DNA from: Collimonas sp. OK607
Lineage (GTDB): Bacteria; Pseudomonadota; Gammaproteobacteria; Burkholderiales; Burkholderiaceae_D
Direction of reading: 5' to 3'
DNA length: 64,000 nucleotides
NCBI RefSeq assembly: GCF_900111995.1
Contig: NZ_FOKF01000024.1
Coordinates: 16,231 to 80,230 of the forward strand
Shown: positions 38,503 to 48,026 of the stretch, piece by piece
Layout of the letters: each line of letters starts with the position of its first letter
How positions within the stretch are numbered: the first letter of the stretch is position 1
Made by a program: the position numbers and the translations under genes
The notes under the pieces: model-generated
Told to the model about the DNA's origin: nothing
Database searches by the model: none
What the model saw: the letters and a program-made list of their open reading frames with translations, nothing else

Positions 38503-39396
38503 ATGTATATCGTCAACCTGCTGTTTCCGGATTTCTCGCTGATACTGCTGGGAGCGATCTTGCACCGCATTAGCAACTGGGGGACTGAATTCTGGACCGG
38601 GGCGGAGAAACTGGTGTATTTCCTGCTCTTCCCCGCTTTGCTCTTTTACTCCACTGCGCGCACCCCGCTCAGCTTCGACACCAGCGGCAAGATGCTGATG
38701 GTCGGCATGTGCGCACTGCTCGGCGCCGTCATGCTTACCTGGCTGGGTAAGCCGTGGATCAAGGCAGCGTCTATGGATTATGAATCCGGCATGCAAACCG
38801 CCTATCGTTTCAATTCGTATATGGCATTGGCCCTGGCGGCCCGGCTGGGCGGCGAGCAAGCCACCGGCATGATGGCAATGCTGATCGGCTTTGGCGTGCC
38901 TTTATGCAACCTGGCGGCGGTCCATGCCCTGGCGCATAAAAGTGGCGGCTTGTTCAAGGAGCTGGCGCGCAATCCCTTGCTGATCGCCACCGCTTGCGGA
39001 CTCTTGTATAGCCTGTCCGGCTTGCCGATGCCGGAAGTGGCGGGAGCGGTCTTGTCGCGACTCGGCAACTCCGCTCTGGCGCTGGGCCTGCTGCTGGTTG
39101 GAGCGGGCCTGCGCCTGAGCGGCGCGCATCGTGCCAAAGCGCTGACCGGGTACTTCCTGGCGATCAAGCTACTGGCGGTGCCGACCATGGCCTGGCTGCT
39201 GGGACAGTGGCTGGGACTGGCGCCGTCGCAACTACAGATCGTCGTGCTGTTTTGCGCATTGCCGACCGCGTCCAGCGCCTACATTCTGGCGGCCAGGATG
39301 GGTGGCAACGGCCCTTTGGTAGCGTTCATGATTTCTGCCGGCACCATGCTGTCGGCGCTGACCTTGCCGTTCTGGCTGTGGGTCTTGCAGCACTAA
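38503..39396 (+). CDS. AEC-family (auxin efflux carrier-type) transporter
   Basis: A 297-residue inner-membrane carrier with about ten hydrophobic helices. MYIVNLLFPDFSLILLGAIL is the usual N-terminus of the family, so the start at 38503 is preferred over the in-frame ATG at 38443; neither has a good ribosome site. FNSYMALALAARLGG and the LPTASSAYILAARMGGN stretch near the C-terminus are typical. Members export or import organic acids such as malonate or malate; the substrate is unknown here. Convergent with queG, 4 bases apart. Confidence 0.82.
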   Translation: MYIVNLLFPDFSLILLGAILHRISNWGTEFWTGAEKLVYFLLFPALLFYSTARTPLSFDTSGKMLMVGMCALLGAVMLTWLGKPWIKAASMDYESGMQTAYRFNSYMALALAARLGGEQATGMMAMLIGFGVPLCNLAAVHALAHKSGGLFKELARNPLLIATACGLLYSLSGLPMPEVAGAVLSRLGNSALALGLLLVGAGLRLSGAHRAKALTGYFLAIKLLAVPTMAWLLGQWLGLAPSQLQIVVLFCALPTASSAYILAARMGGNGPLVAFMISAGTMLSALTLPFWLWVLQH

Positions 39397-39400
39397 ACCA

Positions 39401-40513
39401 TCATGCGCCGTGTTGCTGCAGGGCCCATGCCACATGCTCGCGCACCAGCTCGGAAGGATCATCACTGCGCTGCTGCAAGGCGGCGATGATCTCCGGCGTA
39501 CCGGCGCCGGCCGCGGCGGCATTGCCAAGGCCCACAGCCATATTGCGCAACCAGCGTTGATAGCCGATGCGGCGAATCGGACTGCCCTCCATGCGGCTAT
39601 TGAACTGTTCCTCGCTCCAGCTGAATAACTCCACCAGGCTGGCCCGATCGAGGCCGTTGCGGACATCGAAATCGCCCAGCGTGGATGGCTGCGCAAACTT
39701 GTTCCATGGGCAGAACAGCTGGCAATCGTCGCAGCCGTAGACGCGGTTACCGATCAGCGGTCGCAGTTCCACCGGAATGCTGCCTTTCAATTCGATCGTC
39801 AGGTAAGAGATGCAACGGCGGGCGTCGAGCCGATACGGTCCGACGATCGCCTTGGTTGGGCAGACATCGATACAGGCGCTGCATTGCCCACAATGCGAGC
39901 TGATGGACTCGTCCACCGGCAACGGCAGATCGGTCAGGATTTCACCGAGAAAGAAAAACGATCCGGCCTCGCGATTCAGCAACAGGGTGTGCTTGCCACG
40001 CCAGCCCAGCCCGGCCTTCTGCGCCAGGGCCACTTCCATCACCGGCGCAGAATCGGTAAACACGCGATAGCCGAAATCGCCGATCTCACCTTTGATCCGG
40101 TCCGCCAGTTGCTGCATGCGCGAACGCAGCACCTTGTGATAATCGCGTCCACGCGCATACAGCGACACTGTGGCGGTGCCGGCAGCGGCAGGCTCCAGCC
40201 GCGCTTGTTCACGTGCACGCCAGTTACGCTCATCACCCTGTTCATCTTTATAGGCGCGCGGCAGGTAATCCATGCGCACGGTAATCGCCCGGATCGTACC
40301 CGGCACCAGTTCCGCAGGACGGGCGCGCTTCATTCCGTGCGCTGCCATATAATCCATCTCACCGTGATAACCAAGCGCCAGCCATGCCGCGAAACCAGCC
40401 TCTTGCTCCGCCAGATCGACATCACTGATGCGGATATCGGCAAAGCCAAGCTCCCGCCCCCACGCTTTGATGGTGGTGGCTAGTGCTGCTAAGTTATGTT
40501 CAGTGACAACCAT
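39401..40513 (-). CDS. queG: Epoxyqueuosine reductase
   Basis: A 370-residue cobalamin- and iron-sulfur-dependent enzyme making queuosine from epoxyqueuosine in tRNA. Two [4Fe-4S] cluster motifs are seen, CGQCSACIDVCPTKAI and CDDCQLFCPWN, with the usual DARRCISYLTIELKGSIP between them, and a HEAT-like C-terminus (LRNMAVGLGNAAAAG). Length matches QueG. Divergent from tsaE, 101 bases away. Confidence 0.95.
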   Translation of the reverse strand: MVVTEHNLAALATTIKAWGRELGFADIRISDVDLAEQEAGFAAWLALGYHGEMDYMAAHGMKRARPAELVPGTIRAITVRMDYLPRAYKDEQGDERNWRAREQARLEPAAAGTATVSLYARGRDYHKVLRSRMQQLADRIKGEIGDFGYRVFTDSAPVMEVALAQKAGLGWRGKHTLLLNREAGSFFFLGEILTDLPLPVDESISSHCGQCSACIDVCPTKAIVGPYRLDARRCISYLTIELKGSIPVELRPLIGNRVYGCDDCQLFCPWNKFAQPSTLGDFDVRNGLDRASLVELFSWSEEQFNSRMEGSPIRRIGYQRWLRNMAVGLGNAAAAGAGTPEIIAALQQRSDDPSELVREHVAWALQQHGA

Positions 40514-40614
40514 GGCTGGGCGACTTAAAAGACTTGATACTAAATACGGGCTTCAAAAGATCTGATTTATAAGATTTGACTTAAAAGACTTGATACGAAG
40601 GACTATGCGACGAG

Positions 40615-41109
40615 ATGCCCCATTTTACTACCCACCTGCACGATGAAGCAGGAACCAACGCTCTCGGAGCCGCATTGGCGAGAGCCGTGCGGCCCGGGCT
40701 GACGATCCATTTGCACGGCGATCTGGGCGCGGGCAAGACCGCACTGACCCGCGCCTTGCTGCACGCTGCCGGTTATGAAGGCCACGTCAAAAGTCCTACT
40801 TACACTTTGGTGGAACCTTATACCATCCAGATAGCCCAACAGGCGGTCGAAGTGATGCATTTCGATTTGTATCGGATGGCCAGTCCGGACGAATTCCTGG
40901 AGGCTGGTTTCCGCGAATACTTCAACCAAAGCACTATCTGTATCGTCGAATGGCCGGAAAAAGCCGCTACTGCGTTGCCGCCGCCCGACATCAATGTATT
41001 ACTCAGTGTTTCCCGTGTTTCCGACAAGGGACGTGATGTAGAATTGCAGGCGTTATCTGATAAGGGTAGTCAATGTCTCGCTCGACTGAAATTTGCACCA
41101 AACCTTTAA
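40615..41109 (+). CDS. tsaE: tRNA threonylcarbamoyladenosine biosynthesis ATPase TsaE
   Basis: A 164-residue ATPase of the TsaBDE complex that makes t6A on ANN-decoding tRNAs. P-loop HGDLGAGKT at residues 34-42, SPTYTLVEPY (switch), MHFDLYRMASPDEFLEAGF and IVEWPEKA. The gene overlaps amiC by 37 bases, so the two are co-transcribed. Pairing of tsaE and an N-acetylmuramoyl-L-alanine amidase is common in proteobacteria. Confidence 0.94.
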   Translation: MPHFTTHLHDEAGTNALGAALARAVRPGLTIHLHGDLGAGKTALTRALLHAAGYEGHVKSPTYTLVEPYTIQIAQQAVEVMHFDLYRMASPDEFLEAGFREYFNQSTICIVEWPEKAATALPPPDINVLLSVSRVSDKGRDVELQALSDKGSQCLARLKFAPNL

Positions 41110-42428
41110 AATCAAAAGTCCGCCGCACCATACTCAAGGCCGGCGGTACTTTGCTCATTTCAGTGCTGGCGCCGCTGTCGGCACGCGCTGCGCAAATTAT
41201 CGCGGTACGGGTCTGGCCGGCGGAAGATTACACCCGCGTCACGCTGGAAAACGACTCGGAACTGAAAACCACCCATTTCCTGGTGCAAAATCCGGATCGC
41301 ATGGTGGTTGACATCGAAGGTGTCGAACTCAATTCGACCTTGAAGGAACTGGTCGCCAAGATTCAGCCTAACGATCCCTACATCAAGCAAGTCCGGGTCG
41401 GACAGAACCGCCCCAACGTCGTGCGACTGGTGTTCGACTTGAAGGAAGAAGTCAAACCACAAGTGTTTACACTGGATCCGGTGGGTGGTTACCAGCATCG
41501 TCTGGTCTTCGATTTGTATCCGGTCAATCCACCCGACCTGATCGCCGCCATGATTGAAAAAGGTGAATGGCCGTCCGCCACCCCGGGCGAAGTCGCACCG
41601 CCTGTGGCGCAAACCAAACCCCCGGAACAAAAACAGCCGCTGCAACCGCAGCCTGAACCACCGCCGCAGATTGCCCGCGTCGATCCCAAAGCCGACAGAA
41701 CCCCGACTCCGACGTTGACGCGCATGATCACCATCGCCCTCGATCCGGGGCATGGCGGTGAAGACCCTGGCGCTACCGGGCGCGGCGGCAACCGTGAAAA
41801 AGACGTAGTACTCTCGATTGCCAAGCGGCTCAAGGCCAAGATCGAGCAACAACCGAACATGCGTGTGATGCTGACGCGCGACGCCGATTACTTCGTACCG
41901 CTCGGTGTACGCGTGCAGAAAGCCAGGAAAGTGCAAGCCGACCTGTTCGTTTCCATCCATGCCGATGCCTTCGTGACGCCGACCGCACGCGGTTCGTCCG
42001 TATTTGCGCTGTCGGAAAAAGGCGCCAGTTCAACCGCTGCGCGCTGGCTGGCCAACAAGGAAAACTCGGCCGACTTGATCGGAGGCATCAACATCAAGAG
42101 CCATGATCGTCAACTGGCGAGCGTGCTGCTGGATTTGTCGACCACGGCACAGATCAACGACAGCATGAAACTCGGCAGCGCTGTATTGAATGAAATCGGC
42201 GGCATAAACAAATTGCACAAGGGTGCGGTCGAGCAAGCCGGTTTTGCGGTGTTGAAAGCGCCGGATATTCCTAGCATCCTGATTGAAACCGCCTTCATTT
42301 CGAATCCGGAAGAAGAAGCGAAACTAACTGACAATGCTTATCAGGATCAGATGGCGGATGCAGTCTTGAAAGGGATCAAGAAGTATTTTGCCCATAATCC
42401 GCCGCTGGCAAGGAACCGCCTGACCTGA
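41073..42428 (+). CDS. amiC: N-acetylmuramoyl-L-alanine amidase AmiC-type
   Basis: A 451-residue periplasmic amidase cutting stem peptides off glycan strands during cell separation. The leader has a twin-arginine pattern KVRRTILKAGG followed by a hydrophobic stretch ending SARA, so Tat export is likely as for AmiC elsewhere. An AMIN domain (about residues 40-150) targets the septum, a Pro/Gln-rich linker follows, and the amidase_3 domain has the zinc ligands ALDPGHGGEDPGA, SIHADAF and the catalytic Glu in ILIETAFISNPEEE. It overlaps tsaE. Confidence 0.93.
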   Translation: MSRSTEICTKPLKSKVRRTILKAGGTLLISVLAPLSARAAQIIAVRVWPAEDYTRVTLENDSELKTTHFLVQNPDRMVVDIEGVELNSTLKELVAKIQPNDPYIKQVRVGQNRPNVVRLVFDLKEEVKPQVFTLDPVGGYQHRLVFDLYPVNPPDLIAAMIEKGEWPSATPGEVAPPVAQTKPPEQKQPLQPQPEPPPQIARVDPKADRTPTPTLTRMITIALDPGHGGEDPGATGRGGNREKDVVLSIAKRLKAKIEQQPNMRVMLTRDADYFVPLGVRVQKARKVQADLFVSIHADAFVTPTARGSSVFALSEKGASSTAARWLANKENSADLIGGINIKSHDRQLASVLLDLSTTAQINDSMKLGSAVLNEIGGINKLHKGAVEQAGFAVLKAPDIPSILIETAFISNPEEEAKLTDNAYQDQMADAVLKGIKKYFAHNPPLARNRLT

Positions 42429-42478
42429 GTGGTTCAGGCCGGATCTGAAAGCCGAGTCTTAAAACCGGACCATAAAAC

Positions 42479-42517
42479 AATAAGGGCGCGCTGCAAATCT
42501 TGCAGCGCGCCCTTATT
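42479..42517 (+). terminator. Very strong bidirectional intrinsic terminator
   Basis: An 18-bp perfect stem (AATAAGGGCGCGCTGCAA and its complement) around a 3-base loop, between the convergent amiC and DedA genes; it serves both. Confidence 0.9.
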
Positions 42518-42559
42518 TCATTTTGCTTCGGCTGTACTTCGGCCGTGCTTCGATTGTAC

Positions 42560-43204
42560 TTATGCTCCGCGCATTTTCTGGTAGAACTTCCACAAGCCGC
42601 CTAGCGCCACCGGCACCACCGCAGCGCCGACCCCGACCAACACAATCGTGTTCAGGTGATCACGGATAATCGGAATATTACCGAAGAAATAACCGGCCGA
42701 GACCAGGCCGACCACCCATATCAGGGCGCCGATAATATTAAAGAACTGGAACTTGGAGAAAGTCATCTCGGACACCCCGGCTACGAACGGTGCGAAAGTC
42801 CGCACGATCGGCACGAAACGCGACAGGATGATGGTCTTGCCGCCGTGATGCTCGTAAAACGCATGGGTCTTTTGCAGGGCTTTCTTATCCAGCCATCGAT
42901 AATCATGGGTATAAACCTTATGCCCGATCAGGCTGCCTATCCAGTAATTCAGCGTGTTGCCGGTAGTTGCCGCAACGATCAGCAAACCCATCAGCAACCA
43001 GATATTCATTTCACCGGTCGCGCAAAACGCACCGCCGATAAATAACAAGGTATCGCCAGGTAAAAACGGAAATACCACAAGGCCGGTTTCGCAAAAAACG
43101 ATCAGGAACAGCACCATGTAGACCAGGGTGCCATATTCCTTGATCAAAAATCCAAGGGATTTATCGACGTGCAGGATAACGTCCATGAATTGCATAAAGT
43201 CCAT
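42560..43204 (-). CDS. DedA-family (VTT domain) membrane protein
   Basis: A 214-residue inner-membrane protein. The DedA signature is visible: ETGLVVFPFLPGDTLLFIGGA, GNTLNYWIGSLIGHKVY and FVPIVRTFAPFVAGVSEM with the conserved Arg residues, plus several long hydrophobic helices. DedA proteins are undecaprenyl-phosphate or lipid flippases needed for envelope homeostasis. Single gene, divergent from mutL. Confidence 0.9.
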   Translation of the reverse strand: MDFMQFMDVILHVDKSLGFLIKEYGTLVYMVLFLIVFCETGLVVFPFLPGDTLLFIGGAFCATGEMNIWLLMGLLIVAATTGNTLNYWIGSLIGHKVYTHDYRWLDKKALQKTHAFYEHHGGKTIILSRFVPIVRTFAPFVAGVSEMTFSKFQFFNIIGALIWVVGLVSAGYFFGNIPIIRDHLNTIVLVGVGAAVVPVALGGLWKFYQKMRGA

Positions 43205-43346
43205 ATTTTTTTCCTTAGTTAGCGCCGGAATAATACACTACGAAAGACAGCAAATAATTAGATCCGCCAATTGTTTATGCTCATAATGGCAAGGCTTCCG
43301 GAAGGCAACTCGCTGCAGCGGGTGCGCGCTTCGGTATAATCGCCAC

Positions 43347-45215
43347 ATGAATGCACCGCTCTCCCCCATCCGCGCTATCCAGCAACTCCCAGACAACCTG
43401 ATTTCGCAAATTGCGGCTGGTGAAGTGGTCGAACGACCCTCCGCCGTGGTCAAGGAACTCCTGGAAAATGCACTGGACGCAGGCGCCACCCAAATCACGG
43501 TGCGGCTTGAACAAGGCGGCGTCAAACGCATCGCCATTACCGATAACGGCCGCGGTATCGCGCCGGAACAGCTGCCATTGGCGCTGGCGCGTCATGCGAC
43601 ATCAAAAATCAGCTCGCTGCACGACTTGGAACACGTTGCCACGCTAGGGTTCCGTGGCGAAGCGCTGGCATCCATCGCTTCGGTATCGCAACTGACCCTG
43701 ACCTCGCGCACCGCCGACGCTGGCCACGCGTCCGAAATCGACGGCAGTACGCTAGCCGTAACGCCCTCATCCGGCGCACAGGGCACTACCGTCGACGTCC
43801 AGGACCTGTATTTCAATACGCCGGCCAGGCGTAAATTCCTTAAGTCGGACCAGACTGAATTCGGCCATTGCGCCGAAGTGGTCCGGCGTATCGCTTTAGC
43901 TCGGCCGGATGTCTCGTTTTCACTGACGCATAACGGCAAGACCGTCGATCACTGGAACATCACCGAAATCGCCAAGCGCAGCGCCAGCATCCTCGGCAAC
44001 GAATTCGCCAATGCCCGCCTGGCGCTGGATGAAGGCGCCGGACCGCTGCGCTTGCATGGCTTTGTCGGTTTGCCGACCGCCTCCAAGGCGCGCGCCGACG
44101 CCCAGTATTTCTACGTCAACGGCCGCTTCGTGCGCGACAAATTGCTGGTCCACGCGGTGCGCGCCGCCTATCAAGACGTGCTGCACGGTGACCGCTATCC
44201 TTCATACGTCCTGGGACTGGATCTCGACCCGGCATTGGTCGACGTCAACGTACACCCGTCGAAAATTGAAGTGCGCTTCCGCGATAGCCGCGCGGTGCAT
44301 CAGTTCGTATTTCATGCGGTCAGCCGCGCACTGGCGCAAACTTCCGCCACTTCGTTTGGTGCGACGCCAGCGCCATTGCCGTCACCCAGCGGTGCGATGC
44401 CGTGGATTCGCGGTTCGCAAGAACATCTGCAAGCGATTTTGCAACCGGGCACACAAGTGCCCCAGCAGCAAACCTCATTCGGCCCGCAATTTGCACCCGC
44501 TGCCAATGGCGTGGCGCAAACCACGGCCAATTACGGCGCGTTGTTTACAGATAATGACCGCACTGCCGGCAGCGTCGCTGCAAACTATCCGACCGCGCTG
44601 CAGCCTACCAGTCAAACGCTGCCAAGCGATGACTTCCCGCTTGGCTTCGCGCTCGCGCAGTTGCACGGCATTTATATCCTTGCGCAAAATACCAAGGGCC
44701 TGGTACTGGTCGACATGCACGCAGCCCACGAGCGGATTCTGTACGAGCAATTGAAAGGCGCCCTGGATGAAGATGCGATGCAGGTGCAGCCGCTGCTGAT
44801 CCCGGTCACCTTCTTTGCCGATGCAGTTGAAGTCGGCACCGCCGAAGAAAACCGGGAAACCCTGCATGCGCTGGGTTTCGACATCGCCGCAATTTCGCCC
44901 ACCACGCTGGCGGTGCGCTCGGTCCCGGCATTGTTGAAGAATGCCGATGCACAGACGCTGGCACGCGACGTGTTGCGCGACGTGCGTGAATTCGGTGGCT
45001 CGCACGTCCTGGTCGAACGCCGCAATGAACTGCTCGGCACCCTGGCCTGCCATACTGCGGTACGCGCCAACCGCAGCCTGACGGCACCGGAAATGAACGC
45101 CCTGCTACGGCAAATGGAAGCCACCGAACGCGCAGATCAATGCAATCACGGCCGTCCCACCTGGAGCCAGCTGGCGCTGTCGGACCTGGACAAATTATTC
45201 TTGCGCGGTCAATAA
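43347..45215 (+). CDS. mutL: DNA mismatch repair protein MutL
   Basis: A 622-residue GHKL ATPase. N-terminal motifs: ENALDAGAT (motif I), ITDNGRGI (II), [12 protein letters not shown] (III). A low-complexity linker (about residues 340-430) leads to the C-terminal dimerisation domain. That part has [16 protein letters not shown], which keeps the DxHA-x2-E-x4-E endonuclease pattern with Met in place of the usual Gln. This fits a MutH-independent, strand-nicking MutL as expected in Betaproteobacteria. miaA follows 5 bases after the stop. Confidence 0.96.
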   Translation: MNAPLSPIRAIQQLPDNLISQIAAGEVVERPSAVVKELLENALDAGATQITVRLEQGGVKRIAITDNGRGIAPEQLPLALARHATSKISSLHDLEHVATLGFRGEALASIASVSQLTLTSRTADAGHASEIDGSTLAVTPSSGAQGTTVDVQDLYFNTPARRKFLKSDQTEFGHCAEVVRRIALARPDVSFSLTHNGKTVDHWNITEIAKRSASILGNEFANARLALDEGAGPLRLHGFVGLPTASKARADAQYFYVNGRFVRDKLLVHAVRAAYQDVLHGDRYPSYVLGLDLDPALVDVNVHPSKIEVRFRDSRAVHQFVFHAVSRALAQTSATSFGATPAPLPSPSGAMPWIRGSQEHLQAILQPGTQVPQQQTSFGPQFAPAANGVAQTTANYGALFTDNDRTAGSVAANYPTALQPTSQTLPSDDFPLGFALAQLHGIYILAQNTKGLVLVDMHAAHERILYEQLKGALDEDAMQVQPLLIPVTFFADAVEVGTAEENRETLHALGFDIAAISPTTLAVRSVPALLKNADAQTLARDVLRDVREFGGSHVLVERRNELLGTLACHTAVRANRSLTAPEMNALLRQMEATERADQCNHGRPTWSQLALSDLDKLFLRGQ

Positions 45216-45220
45216 GCGGT

Positions 45221-46201
45221 ATGTCATCACAACCAGCAACATCAACGTCGGCCGCAGCCAAGCCGCTGGTAGTCGCCATCATGGGCCCTACCGCATCCGG
45301 CAAAACCGCCGCTGCATTGGAGATCGCGAGACACATCCCGTCCGAAATCATCTCGGTCGATTCGGCCCTGGTCTATCGCGGCATGGATATCGGCACCGCC
45401 AAGCCCAGCCGCGACGAACTTGCCGCGGCGCCGCACCACCTGATCGACATCATGGAGCCGACGCAATCCTATTCGGCCATGCAATTCCGCGACGACGCGC
45501 TGCGACTGTTCGACGAAATCCATGCGCGCGGCAAGCTGGTGTTGATGGTCGGCGGCACGATGCTGTATTTCAAAGCCCTACGCGACGGCCTCGACGCCCT
45601 GCCGCAAGCCGATCCGCAACTGCGCGCCCGGCTGGATGCCGAAGCCGCCGTGATCGGCGTGCCGGGGATGCACGCCAAGCTGGCGCAGCTAGACCCGGTC
45701 ACCGCTGCCCGGCTGAAGCCCAACGACAGCCAGCGTATTCAACGCGCCCTTGAAATCATCGAACTGAGCGGCCAGACCATGTCCTCGCTGCTGACCGACC
45801 GGCCGGCGCCGGAATTGCCGTTCGATATTTTGCCGATAGCGCTGGAGCCGTCGGATCGCAGTGTCCTGCATGAGCGGATCGCCCGACGCTTCGATCTGAT
45901 GCTGGATTTGCAAAGCGGCGGTCTTGTGGCGGAAGTCGAAACACTGCGTGCCCGCGGCGACTTGCATCTGGGCCTGCCGTCGATGCGCTGTGTCGGCTAT
46001 CGCCAGACCTGGGAGTATCTGGATGGCCAGTACGGCTACCAGGAACTGCGCGAAAAAGGCATTGCGGCTACTCGTCAGTTGGCCAAGCGCCAGCTTACCT
46101 GGCTGCGTTCCATGCCGGAGCGGGTTGTGATTGACTGTATTGGGGAAAATGTTGCCGATACGGTGCTTGAGAACGTGATTACAGCTCTCAAGCAGCGATA
46201 A
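45221..46201 (+). CDS. miaA: tRNA dimethylallyltransferase
   Basis: A 326-residue enzyme adding dimethylallyl to A37 of UNN-decoding tRNAs. P-loop MGPTASGKT at residues 21-29, [38 protein letters not shown]-type [13 protein letters not shown], and QTWEYLDGQ near the end. The start is taken at 45221, directly after mutL; a longer frame reads back inside mutL. miaB, which modifies the same A37 further, is at 60.6 kb. Confidence 0.95.
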   Translation: MSSQPATSTSAAAKPLVVAIMGPTASGKTAAALEIARHIPSEIISVDSALVYRGMDIGTAKPSRDELAAAPHHLIDIMEPTQSYSAMQFRDDALRLFDEIHARGKLVLMVGGTMLYFKALRDGLDALPQADPQLRARLDAEAAVIGVPGMHAKLAQLDPVTAARLKPNDSQRIQRALEIIELSGQTMSSLLTDRPAPELPFDILPIALEPSDRSVLHERIARRFDLMLDLQSGGLVAEVETLRARGDLHLGLPSMRCVGYRQTWEYLDGQYGYQELREKGIAATRQLAKRQLTWLRSMPERVVIDCIGENVADTVLENVITALKQR

Positions 46202-46244
46202 CACCATGAATTTGGCCTTGAAAAGCATCCGGAACCTGTTTTTG

Positions 46245-46274
46245 TTGACAGGATTTGGCGAAATGCGTCATAAT
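46245..46274 (+). promoter_or_regulatory. Promoter of tRNA-Met
   Basis: TTGACA (46245-46250), 18-base spacer, CATAAT (46269-46274), ending 13 bases before the tRNA. Confidence 0.7.
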
Positions 46275-46287
46275 TTAGGGCTTCATT

Positions 46288-46364
46288 GGTGATATAGCTC
46301 AGTTGGTTAGAGCACAGCACTCATAATGCTGGGGTCGGTGGTTCAAATCCACCTATCACCACCA
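46288..46364 (+). tRNA. tRNA-Met (CAT), elongator
   Basis: A full 77-base cloverleaf: acceptor GGTGATA/TATCACC with encoded ACCA, D arm AGCTCAGTTGGTTAGAGC, anticodon stem CAGCA/TGCTG around CTCATAA (anticodon CAT), variable loop GGGTC, T arm GGTGGTTCAAATCCACC. The D arm, the CTCATAA loop and the variable loop match elongator tRNA-Met more than tRNA-Ile(k2CAU). Its 3' end is part of the attachment site of the island that follows. Confidence 0.95.
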
Positions 46365-46437
46365 CGAACACGTTTGAAGAAGTCCAGCAACGTACAGAAA
46401 CCCGCCTCTAGCCTAGTGCTGATGCGGGTTTTTTGTT
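46348..46437 (+). repeat. attL: left copy of the island-flanking direct repeat
   Basis: 90 bases beginning in the T arm of tRNA-Met (TCCACCTATC) and running through the tRNA terminator to GGGTTTTTTGTT. It is repeated at 50862-50950 with a single missing A, which marks the two ends of the integrated element. Confidence 0.9.
46398..46431 (+). terminator. Intrinsic terminator of tRNA-Met, duplicated at the far end of the island
   Basis: AAACCCGC and GCGGGTTT around an 18-base loop, then a T run. The identical hairpin recurs in attR at about 50911-50944. Confidence 0.8.
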
Positions 46438-46473
46438 TTTTAACGTCCAACAAGATACATTGACATCAATCTT

Positions 46474-46530
46474 TTTTGCATATACGTTTGAATATATGAA
46501 AACGTATATAGAAACAAGGTATATGCAAAA
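46474..46530. promoter_or_regulatory. Inverted 12-mers around the integrase promoter (putative arm-type sites)
   Basis: TTTTGCATATAC at 46474-46485 and its exact complement GTATATGCAAAA at 46519-46530, whose last base is the first base of the integrase ATG. Between them lies another inverted repeat, TATACGTTT/AAACGTATA. The same 12-mer occurs twice in tandem at 50779-50802. Suited to binding by integrase or the AlpA protein, with autoregulation of int. Confidence 0.55.
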
Positions 46531-47795
46531 TGCCTAAATTAGCTAAACCACTGACCGATATCCAGGTACGCAGTGCCAAGGGAGGCGTGAAGCCGAAGGG
46601 GTTTAACGAACGCTTACAGGATGAGCCGACCGACAAACCCTATACGTTGGCTGATGGGGGTGGACTACATTTATTGGTCAAACCCGATGGTAGCAAATAT
46701 TGGCGTATGCAATTCCGCTTCGCTGGCGAGTCACGACTGCTAGCCTTTGGGAAGTACCCTGCCGTCTCGCTTTCCGCTGCTCGAGAACTGCGCCAGCAAG
46801 CCCAAATTCAAATCAAGGCAGGAGTTGACCCTGCACAAGTTAAGCGAATTGAAAAAAATCAGAGGGCGACGAACGCCGCGAATACATTTGAAGCCGTGGC
46901 TAGAGAGTGGCACGCAAACAAGCTCGACACTTGGCAGACACGTACTGCGACCAATATTTTGCACCGGCTAGAAAAAGACATTTTTCCCTTGATCGGCAAA
47001 CACCCCATCACAGGCATTAAAGCCCCTGTCATGTTGGATGTACTGCGGCAGATCGAGAAGCGCGGCGCGATAGAAATGGCAAAGCGACAAGGACAAGTGT
47101 GCGACCAGATATTTCGGTACGCCGCTGCGACGGGCGTAGTCGAATACAACCCAGTACCAAGCCTGCGGGGCGCACTCAAACCGTCTGTAAAAGGGCACCA
47201 TGCAGCCATTCTTGTCGCCGACCTGCCAGAGTTTATCCGTGCCTTTGAGAAGATCGAGGGCCGCATGTATGCCCCCACCAGAATCATGTTTCGACTGATG
47301 ATGCTGACCTTTGTCCGCACCAGCGAATTAACGACAACGGAATGGACAGAAATCGACCTTGATCGTGAAAGCTGGGTAATTCCGTGGCGACGCATGAAAA
47401 TGGGCAAGAGGAAACTGAATCCGCGCAAAGTCGATCACAACGTATTTTTGCCGCGTCAAGGCTGGCAATTACTCAGAGAACTACACCAACATACAGGCGG
47501 CAACAAGTATCTTTTCCATAACCTGCGCGACCATGAGAAACCAGCAACCAACTACGGCATTTTAGCCGCACTCAGGCGGATGGGCTACAGCGGCAAGATG
47601 ACAGGCCACGGATTTCGGTCTCTGGCAAAGGGTGTGTTGAAGACGTTAAAAAACGACATCACGAATATCGAACGGCAACTTTCTCACGCATCGGGTGAAG
47701 TATACGGTGGCTCGTATGACCGTGAATCATTTCTTGATAAGCGTAAGGTGATGATGCAGGAATACGCGGATTACCTAGAAAGCGTGGTCAAGTGA
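46530..47795 (+). CDS. P4-type tyrosine integrase of the island
   Basis: A 421-residue integrase: N-terminal DUF4102-type arm-binding domain (LTDIQVRSAKGG ... LADGGGLHLLVKPDGSKYWRMQ), SAM-like core-binding domain (TFEAVAREWHANK), and a catalytic domain with Arg in FVRTSELTTTEW, the HxxR box GHGFRSLAKGVL, SHASGEVYGG and the nucleophile Tyr likely in GGSYDRES. All catalytic residues appear present. Located 165 bases after the tRNA it targets and pointing away from it, the usual P4-integrase arrangement. No clear Shine-Dalgarno other than CAAGG 9 bases upstream. Confidence 0.93.
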   Translation: MPKLAKPLTDIQVRSAKGGVKPKGFNERLQDEPTDKPYTLADGGGLHLLVKPDGSKYWRMQFRFAGESRLLAFGKYPAVSLSAARELRQQAQIQIKAGVDPAQVKRIEKNQRATNAANTFEAVAREWHANKLDTWQTRTATNILHRLEKDIFPLIGKHPITGIKAPVMLDVLRQIEKRGAIEMAKRQGQVCDQIFRYAAATGVVEYNPVPSLRGALKPSVKGHHAAILVADLPEFIRAFEKIEGRMYAPTRIMFRLMMLTFVRTSELTTTEWTEIDLDRESWVIPWRRMKMGKRKLNPRKVDHNVFLPRQGWQLLRELHQHTGGNKYLFHNLRDHEKPATNYGILAALRRMGYSGKMTGHGFRSLAKGVLKTLKNDITNIERQLSHASGEVYGGSYDRESFLDKRKVMMQEYADYLESVVK

Positions 47796-48026
47796 TCCTA
47801 CCCCCTACCCCCGGCCGATTTTTTTAGAAAAAATTCCTAAAATTTTTCTCATGTTTGACCTGTGCTGTATCGCGCACATGATACGCATACGACTGATATC
47901 CAGTGCAGAGGTTTCTAGCCCATGATGGATGGGACAAAGAAGTAAGGATTCATGCGAGGTTTCAGGCTGTCGTGTGCAATGAATTTTAGAGTCAGAGGTA
48001 TTCCACTCGATACTGGATATCGGCGG

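Noticed and set aside
47796..48026. Gap between the integrase and the HEPN remnant
   Set aside because: Checked for a further gene or antitoxin; only AT-rich sequence without a supported frame was seen.
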